A DNA stretch of 54,045 bases from an uncultured Lachnoclostridium sp. (GTDB lineage Bacteria > Bacillota > Clostridia > Lachnospirales > Lachnospiraceae), in contig CALWDO010000016.1 of the NCBI GenBank assembly GCA_944376715.1, positions 1 to 54,045 on the forward strand, in the 5' to 3' direction. Below, piece by piece: positions 49,855 to 54,045 of the stretch (position 1 is the stretch's first letter; each line of letters starts with the position of its first letter). Made by a program: the position numbers and the translations under genes. Under the pieces are notes generated by a model. That model did no database searches and had not been told where the DNA came from. It saw nothing but the letters and a program-made list of their open reading frames with translations.

Positions 49855-50511
49855 ATGAAAGAACAAAAAAATCTGAACCACATACTGGCACGCGTGATCC
49901 TTTTGTGCGCCGGATTGTCGGTGATGGCCATCGGCGTGGCGTTTTCTATTAAGGCGGCGTTGGGTACTTCTCCTATTTCCAGCGTGCCCTTCGTGACAGG
50001 GACAATTTCCGGCCTTTCTGTAGGAACGACTACGGTTATCATGAACTGTATATTTGTGCTGATTCAGATCCTTATCCTGAGAAAAAGATTTGAATGGTTC
50101 CAGCTGCTCCAGATCCCGGCGTCCTTTCTGTTCGGGGTAATGATTGATGTAGGGGGCGTCGTCCTTCAGGGGATTCCCTGCGACAATTATCTGGAACAGT
50201 GGATTCTTTGTATCCTGGGGATTGTACTGCTTGCTTTTGGCGTGAGTATGGAGATCACAGCCCGCCTGATTACCAACGCCGGAGAAGGCGTGGTTCTGGC
50301 GGTCTGTAAGGTACTGCCGGTTAAATTCGGCGATATGAAGGTCGTATTTGATGTGACGCTGGTCTGCGTTTCTGTCCTGATCGGCCTGCTTCTGCTGGGG
50401 CATCTGGAGGGAGTACGGGAAGGAACCGTAGCCGCAGCTCTCTGCGTAGGGCTGATTACCAAACGGTTCAATAAGCCCATGGCGCGGTTTGAAGAGAGAT
50501 ATCTGATGTAA
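49855..50511 (+). CDS. YczE-like polytopic membrane protein
   Basis: A 218-residue membrane protein with about five to six helices and the YczE/YitT-like pattern AIGVAFSIKAALGTSPISSVPFVTG near residues 23-47 and TNAGEGVVLAVCKVL. The function is unclear; members are proposed transporters or membrane organisers. Controlled by the MarR-type regulator just upstream. GAGGAGG precedes the ATG. Convergent with the MerR gene (2-nt gap). Confidence 0.85.
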   Translation: MKEQKNLNHILARVILLCAGLSVMAIGVAFSIKAALGTSPISSVPFVTGTISGLSVGTTTVIMNCIFVLIQILILRKRFEWFQLLQIPASFLFGVMIDVGGVVLQGIPCDNYLEQWILCILGIVLLAFGVSMEITARLITNAGEGVVLAVCKVLPVKFGDMKVVFDVTLVCVSVLIGLLLLGHLEGVREGTVAAALCVGLITKRFNKPMARFEERYLM

Positions 50512-50513
50512 GG

Positions 50514-51407
50514 TCAGGATCTCTTTTTCAGTATAAGATTATAATTGGAGTCATAATACAATCCCAGATCCTGGCAGATCCGGTCATTCAGGTCCATGAG
50601 CGCTTCCCGGTATTCTTTGTATTTTGGAGACAGTTCCATCATGGCGGGGAGAAAGATGTCGTAATAGCCGCAGTCTTTCATCTGTTTCATAAACCGCCGC
50701 TGGGCGATAAATGACGGATGGTATCTCAGGGGGCCTGTTTTCAGACGGACATTCTGCAGAACCTTTTTCTTCAGGGCGGCGTATTCTTCTTCCGTGGGAT
50801 TCAGATACATGCGGATCTGACCGTCTATTTTCCGCATCATCTGATCCAGCGCCGGTCTGGGCGTCAGACGGTACATGGGCCAGGTCAGGACTGTCATGAA
50901 AAGAGGAGGATGGAGCCGGGTCCGGTCCCAGAAATCCAGGATGGTCCGGTAGGCTTTCTGCTGTTCGGGCGTGGAGATCTGTATCTGCAGATACGGCTGG
51001 AAGTGTTGCATAAAATAGTAACCGAAATAACCGGGGATCATATCCTGCATGGCCTGACCGATTGTCTGATAATCCACGGCCTGATAGACGGTCTCTACAT
51101 TGTGTGTCTCGATAAATTCCTTCAGGGCTTCCAGTTCTTTTGTTTCTTCGTTCAGAGACGCTTTTTTCTCTTCATAAATATGTTCCAGGAGTCTTTCTTC
51201 TTTTCCTTCCAGAATCTTTTTAATGTCGGGTATGCTGATACCAAGTTTCCGGTAGACGGAGATCTCTTTCAGGCGGCGTACATCTTCCTCCGTATAATTG
51301 CGGTATCCGTTGGGATCCTTGGAAGGCTTCAACAATCCTTTCTCCTCGTAAAATTTGACTGCCCGACGGGTTAAATCCACCTGCTGGATCACTTCATTGA
51401 TTAACAT
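50514..51407 (-). CDS. MerR-family regulator with large C-terminal domain
   Basis: A 297-residue regulator. The N-terminal MerR DNA-binding domain (VDLTRRAVKFYEEKGLLKPSKDPNGYRNYTEEDVRRLKEISVYRKLGISIPDIKKIL, about 10-67) is followed by a coiled coil and an aromatic-rich C-terminal domain of about 190 residues with no family I recognise (GYFGYYFMQHFQPYLQIQ). AAGGAGG precedes the ATG. Its promoter has a 19-bp spacer, the hallmark of MerR control, so it is probably autoregulated. Divergent to an ABC-F gene, which may be co-controlled. Confidence 0.92.
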   Translation of the reverse strand: MLINEVIQQVDLTRRAVKFYEEKGLLKPSKDPNGYRNYTEEDVRRLKEISVYRKLGISIPDIKKILEGKEERLLEHIYEEKKASLNEETKELEALKEFIETHNVETVYQAVDYQTIGQAMQDMIPGYFGYYFMQHFQPYLQIQISTPEQQKAYRTILDFWDRTRLHPPLFMTVLTWPMYRLTPRPALDQMMRKIDGQIRMYLNPTEEEYAALKKKVLQNVRLKTGPLRYHPSFIAQRRFMKQMKDCGYYDIFLPAMMELSPKYKEYREALMDLNDRICQDLGLYYDSNYNLILKKRS

Positions 51408-51436
51408 CTCGTTTCCTCCTTCTCTGTTCTGTTCTC

Positions 51437-51467
51437 AGTATATACGTGTACGCTGCGTACAGGTCAA
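51437..51467 (-). promoter_or_regulatory. MerR-type promoter, 19-bp spacer with perfect dyad
   Basis: Minus strand TTGACC (51467-51462), 19 bp, TATACT (51442-51437); the spacer holds GTACGC-A-GCGTAC. The long spacer and centred palindrome match the MerR activation mechanism. Confidence 0.85.
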
Positions 51468-51498
51468 GAAGAATTCGGAAATTTTTTCGGGAACCGGC

Positions 51499-51527
51499 TT
51501 GTCATACCGGCTGCATTATGTTATAGT
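51499..51527 (+). promoter_or_regulatory. Promoter of the ABC-F gene
   Basis: TTGTCA (51499-51504), 17 bp, TGT-TATAGT extended -10 (-10 at 51522-51527). The transcript would start about 280 nt before the coding region. Confidence 0.75.
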
Positions 51528-51585
51528 GGCGAAAGATGCGGTGGAAAGAATTTCACTGTAAATATGGAGAGAAAAGGGTGAAAAG

Positions 51586-51597
51586 ATGAGGAGATAA
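51586..51597 (+). CDS. Three-codon leader uORF (Met-Arg-Arg)
   Basis: ATG AGG AGA TAA, with AAAAGGGTG ending 6-8 nt upstream. It lies near the 5' end of the ABC-F leader and ahead of the stem-loops, as expected for translation-coupled attenuation where a drug-stalled ribosome alters leader folding. It is not known whether it is translated. Confidence 0.5.
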   Translation: MRR

Positions 51598-51614
51598 TCT
51601 GGACTTCGTGTGAA

Positions 51615-51660
51615 CAGAAACATTTGTACAGGACTGTCTGTAGGACAGCCCGGGTTTCTG
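51615..51660 (+). promoter_or_regulatory. Leader stem-loop upstream of the ABC-F terminators
   Basis: CAGAAAC (51615-51621) pairs with GTTTCTG (51654-51660) and encloses CTGTC-TGTAG-GACAG. Candidate regulatory hairpin. Confidence 0.5.
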
Positions 51661-51687
51661 CTGCCGGATGCCAGATGTATCGCCTTA

Positions 51688-51732
51688 TCTGCCCTGTTTT
51701 TGGCTGACGCCATAGAACAGGGCGGCTCTTTT
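51688..51732 (+). terminator. Leader terminator 1 (ABC-F attenuator)
   Basis: GCCCTGTT pairs with AACAGGGC across a loop of 17 nt, then GGCTCTTTT. Confidence 0.7.
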
Positions 51733-51741
51733 GCGTGCAGA

Positions 51742-51775
51742 CTGCTTTCGGAACAGAATCCGGAAGCAGTTTTTG
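51742..51775 (+). terminator. Leader terminator 2 (ABC-F attenuator)
   Basis: CTGCTTTCGGA pairs with TCCGGAAGCAG (11 bp with one G-T), followed by TTTTT; it lies about 40 nt ahead of the ABC-F start. Confidence 0.85.
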
Positions 51776-51813
51776 TGTGGGAATCTTGCGGACAGTCAGA
51801 TGGGAGGGATTCG

Positions 51814-53349
51814 ATGTTACAGATTCAGAATCTGACGATAACGCATAAAAAAGATTTAAGAGAGTTGATCAAGGATTTTTCTCTCTGCCTGAATCCGGGA
51901 GACCGGGCGGCATTGATCGGCGAGGAGGGGAATGGAAAATCCACGCTCCTGAAGCTGATCTATGACGAGAGACTGACTGACGGCTACGCGGAATATACCG
52001 GTACGATCGCGAAAAAAGGGATGCGGCTGGGTTATCTGCCCCAGGAGCTGAGAGAAGAAGAAAAAGAGCAGAGTGTATATGATTTCTGCCAGGGACGGCC
52101 CGGTTTCCTGGAAAGTTCGCCCAGGGAACTGGCGCGTACTGCTGGGAAAATGGGTTTGGATCCGGGTTTGTTTTATTCGGATCAGAAGATGGGAAGCCTG
52201 TCCGGCGGCGAGAAGGTGAAAGTGCAGCTCGCCTGTATCCTTTTGGGAGAGCCGGACGTGCTGCTTCTGGACGAACCGTCCAATGACCTGGACCTGCCCA
52301 CTCTGGATTTTCTGGAAAAGCTGATTCTGGAGAGTCCGGTACCGGTGCTCTATATCTCGCATGACGAAGTACTGCTGGAACACACGGCAAATCTGATCAT
52401 TCATCTGGAACTGGTGAGAAGAAAGACGGTGCCCAGAGTGACTGTGCAGCGGAGCGGTTACCGGGATTACGTGGAGCGCAGATTATCCGGTCTTCACAGG
52501 CAGGAACAGCAGGCCGCGAATGAGCGCAGAGAGTACGCAAAACAGCAGGAGCGTTTCCGGCAGATCCAGCAAAAGGTAGAGCATGGTCTGCGGTCAGTCA
52601 GCCGCCAGGATCCCCACAGCGGTTATCTGATGAAAAAGAAGATGCGCTCGGTCAAGGCCCAGGAGCGGCGTTTCCGGAAGGAGGCGGAATCCTTCACGGA
52701 AATGCCGGATACGGAGGACGCCATGTTCGTCAAGTTCGGGGAACAGATGAAGATGCCGGACGGCAAGAGGGTATTGGATTATGAAGAACCGGAGCTGACG
52801 GCAGGAGGACATGTCTTATCAAGAAACATTCGTCTGGAGGTCAGAGGACCGGAACGGGTGTGCATTATCGGGAAAAACGGCGTGGGAAAATCCACCCTGT
52901 TGAGAGAGGTCGCGAAGCGGCTGCTGGAAAGACCGGATCTGCATACCGGATATATGCCGCAGAATTATGAGGACCTGCTGGATCCTGCCGCGGCTCCGGT
53001 GGATTTCCTGGTCGTCAGCGGAGATAAGAAGGAACGCAGCCGGATCAGTACTTATCTGGGCAGTATGAAATATACGGCAGAGGAGATGGAACGCCCGATA
53101 CGGGAATTGTCGGGAGGACAGAAAGCGAAGCTGCTGCTTTTGAAAATGTCCCTGCAGAAATGCGACGTGATGATCCTGGATGAGCCCACGCGCAACTTTT
53201 CCCCATTGTCTGCCCCGGTGATCCGGGAAGTCCTGAAGGATTTCCCGGGGGCGATTATCAGCGTGTCCCATGACCGGAAATATATCCGGGAAGTCTGCAC
53301 GGCGGTTTATGAACTGGATGAGACGGGACTGCACCGGCGGGAACCGTAA
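51814..53349 (+). CDS. ABC-F family ATPase (ribosome-protection type)
   Basis: A 511-residue soluble protein with two ABC domains and no membrane part. Domain 1: GEEGNGKST, LSGGEKVKVQLA, LLLDEPSNDLD. Domain 2: GKNGVGKST, LSGGQKAKLLLL, MILDEPTRNFS. Between them is the charged interdomain linker (EERRRE-like region about 230-330, RQEQQAANERREYAKQQERFRQ) that in ABC-F factors reaches the peptidyl-transferase centre. GGGAGGG precedes ATG 51814; the longer in-frame frame from 51610 runs through the leader hairpins and is rejected. The attenuator leader supports a drug-inducible ARE-type ABC-F role, but the drug class cannot be told. Confidence 0.93.
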   Translation: MLQIQNLTITHKKDLRELIKDFSLCLNPGDRAALIGEEGNGKSTLLKLIYDERLTDGYAEYTGTIAKKGMRLGYLPQELREEEKEQSVYDFCQGRPGFLESSPRELARTAGKMGLDPGLFYSDQKMGSLSGGEKVKVQLACILLGEPDVLLLDEPSNDLDLPTLDFLEKLILESPVPVLYISHDEVLLEHTANLIIHLELVRRKTVPRVTVQRSGYRDYVERRLSGLHRQEQQAANERREYAKQQERFRQIQQKVEHGLRSVSRQDPHSGYLMKKKMRSVKAQERRFRKEAESFTEMPDTEDAMFVKFGEQMKMPDGKRVLDYEEPELTAGGHVLSRNIRLEVRGPERVCIIGKNGVGKSTLLREVAKRLLERPDLHTGYMPQNYEDLLDPAAAPVDFLVVSGDKKERSRISTYLGSMKYTAEEMERPIRELSGGQKAKLLLLKMSLQKCDVMILDEPTRNFSPLSAPVIREVLKDFPGAIISVSHDRKYIREVCTAVYELDETGLHRREP

Positions 53350-53370
53350 ATTTTATGTTTTTTGAAAAGA

Positions 53371-53400
53371 AAGGAGGGCGGCGTTGCCGTCCTTTTTTTC
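53371..53400 (+). terminator. Terminator after the ABC-F gene
   Basis: AAGGA(G)GGCGGC pairs imperfectly with GCCGTCCTT and is followed by TTTTTTC. Confidence 0.65.
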
Positions 53401-53412
53401 GCTCTTTATAAT
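53384..53412 (+). promoter_or_regulatory. Candidate promoter of the last gene
   Basis: TTGCCG (53384-53389), 17 bp, TATAAT (53407-53412); the -35 overlaps the preceding terminator. Confidence 0.55.
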
Positions 53413-53449
53413 AGAAAGCAGAAAAGAAATGGGGGAGGGAATCAAGTAT

Positions 53450-54045
53450 ATGGCAGCATTTGACAGAGTAAAATCCGGGATCCCGACCATGGATCAGGTG
53501 CTGGACTGCATACGTCTGGGTGACAATGTGGTGCTTCAGGTCAGCAGAATGGAGGAATTCCGCTTCTTCGTGGAACCATACGTGAGACAGGCGAAGGAAG
53601 ACGGAAGGAATCTGATCTATTTTCGGTTTGCCGGGCATGAACCGCTGGTGAAAGAAGAGGATGCAAAATGGTATCGCCTGGATCCGGGAGAGGGATTTGA
53701 ACAGTTTACGGTAAAGGTGCACAGGATCATCGAAAAAGAAGGATTCGATGCATTCTACGTGTTTGACTGCCTTTCGGAGCTTCAGGAGGTCTGGGCGGCG
53801 GATCTGATGATGGGAAATTTTTTCCGTGTGACCTGTCCTTTCTTATTTAAATTGGATACAGTGGCCATGTTTCCGCTTCTGAGAGGCAATCACTCCTATG
53901 AGGCGGTGGCCAGGATCCAGGAGACGACACAGCTCTTTTTGGATATTTATTCAGATGAAGAGTATATATATTTACACCCGGTCAAAGTATGGAACCGGTA
54001 TTCTGCGACGATGTTCCTGCCCCACAGGGCGGACCGGCAGACCGG
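53450..54045 (+). CDS. PEP/pyruvate-binding family protein, N-terminal part (runs off the window)
   Basis: The frame stays open for 198 codons to the window end. ATG 53450 follows GGGGGAGGG. The visible part reads as a RecA/KaiC-like domain (FDRVKSGIPTMDQVLDCIRLGDNVVLQVS, YVFDCLSELQEVWAADLMMGNFFRVTCPFLF, NRYSATMFLPH). Its Walker A is not canonical. In related clostridial proteins such a domain precedes a pyruvate phosphate dikinase-like PEP/pyruvate-binding domain, which would lie outside the window. Partial at the 3' end. Confidence 0.7.
   Translation, partial: MAAFDRVKSGIPTMDQVLDCIRLGDNVVLQVSRMEEFRFFVEPYVRQAKEDGRNLIYFRFAGHEPLVKEEDAKWYRLDPGEGFEQFTVKVHRIIEKEGFDAFYVFDCLSELQEVWAADLMMGNFFRVTCPFLFKLDTVAMFPLLRGNHSYEAVARIQETTQLFLDIYSDEEYIYLHPVKVWNRYSATMFLPHRADRQT

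Noticed and set aside
51610-51813. In-frame N-terminal extension of the ABC-F protein
   Set aside because: The stretch encodes the leader stem-loops and terminators; the ATG at 51814 has GGGAGGG and starts the ABC domain directly.
1-54045. CRISPR arrays, rRNA genes, complete prophage
   Set aside because: No regularly spaced repeats, no rRNA sequence and no structural phage genes seen; only two or three decayed phage-type genes.

Overview
The window looks like part of the chromosome of an anaerobic clostridium, most likely a Lachnospiraceae member. The evidence is low-GC Gram-positive style Shine-Dalgarno sites and sigma-A promoters (often with TGn extended -10), LL-diaminopimelate aminotransferase (DapL), split transketolase subunits, lipoprotein-type binding proteins, a BRO/antirepressor remnant and a TetM-like GTPase fused to a NYN nuclease. 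The taxonomic call is inference; no marker gene such as rRNA is present.

Left third (1-24.5 kb), mostly core-like. It holds an amidohydrolase, a CorA-type transporter, a PIN-PhoH ATPase with an HD protein, an HxlR regulator with a small Cys-rich protein and a DUF2200 protein, AzlCD amino-acid export, then a four-gene stress-type operon (binding-protein/VWA fusion, XpaC, second binding-protein-like protein, TelA) followed by an Hpt protein. A two-component system (HK/RR) stands divergent to a peptide-type ABC exporter with two permeases and a lipoprotein. An AT-rich DUF1016/PDDEXK nuclease gene lies exactly between two copies of an 82-bp promoter-bearing direct repeat; the second copy drives the TetM-like GTPase-NYN fusion. 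A YkgJ-type cysteine-cluster protein, dapL and a Cof-type HAD hydrolase follow.

Middle (24.5-40 kb). A lipoprotein and tRNA-Val(GAC) are followed by an accessory patch with a probable type I toxin-antitoxin module (25-residue hydrophobic peptide plus antisense RNA) and a CI/LexA-like repressor split by a -1 frameshift at a slippery A7 run. After acylphosphatase and a DUF3786 protein comes a GntR-controlled catabolic operon: two transketolase subunits, a PGDH_C-type dehydrogenase, binding protein, an ABC ATPase fused to a permease, a second permease, an amidohydrolase (possible lactonase), a membrane-anchored SurA/PrsA-like protein, a 2-hydroxyacid dehydrogenase and a glycerate kinase. The gene set suggests uptake of a sugar or sugar acid, oxidation, C2 transfer by transketolase and salvage of a C3 acid through glycerate. 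The substrate is unknown.

Right part (40-54 kb). Scarred DNA (a UroD-family fragment and an orphan duplicate of a MerR-type promoter) precedes a cobalamin riboswitch with an intrinsic terminator, which controls a methyltransferase and a nickel/peptide-type ABC importer. Next come two decayed mobile-element genes (a small membrane protein and a BRO antirepressor, both frameshifted), a CwlD-like amidase, a MarR-YczE pair, a MerR regulator and a divergent ABC-F ATPase preceded by a long attenuator leader with a three-codon uORF and tandem terminators. The last gene (PEP/pyruvate-binding family N-terminus) runs off the window end.
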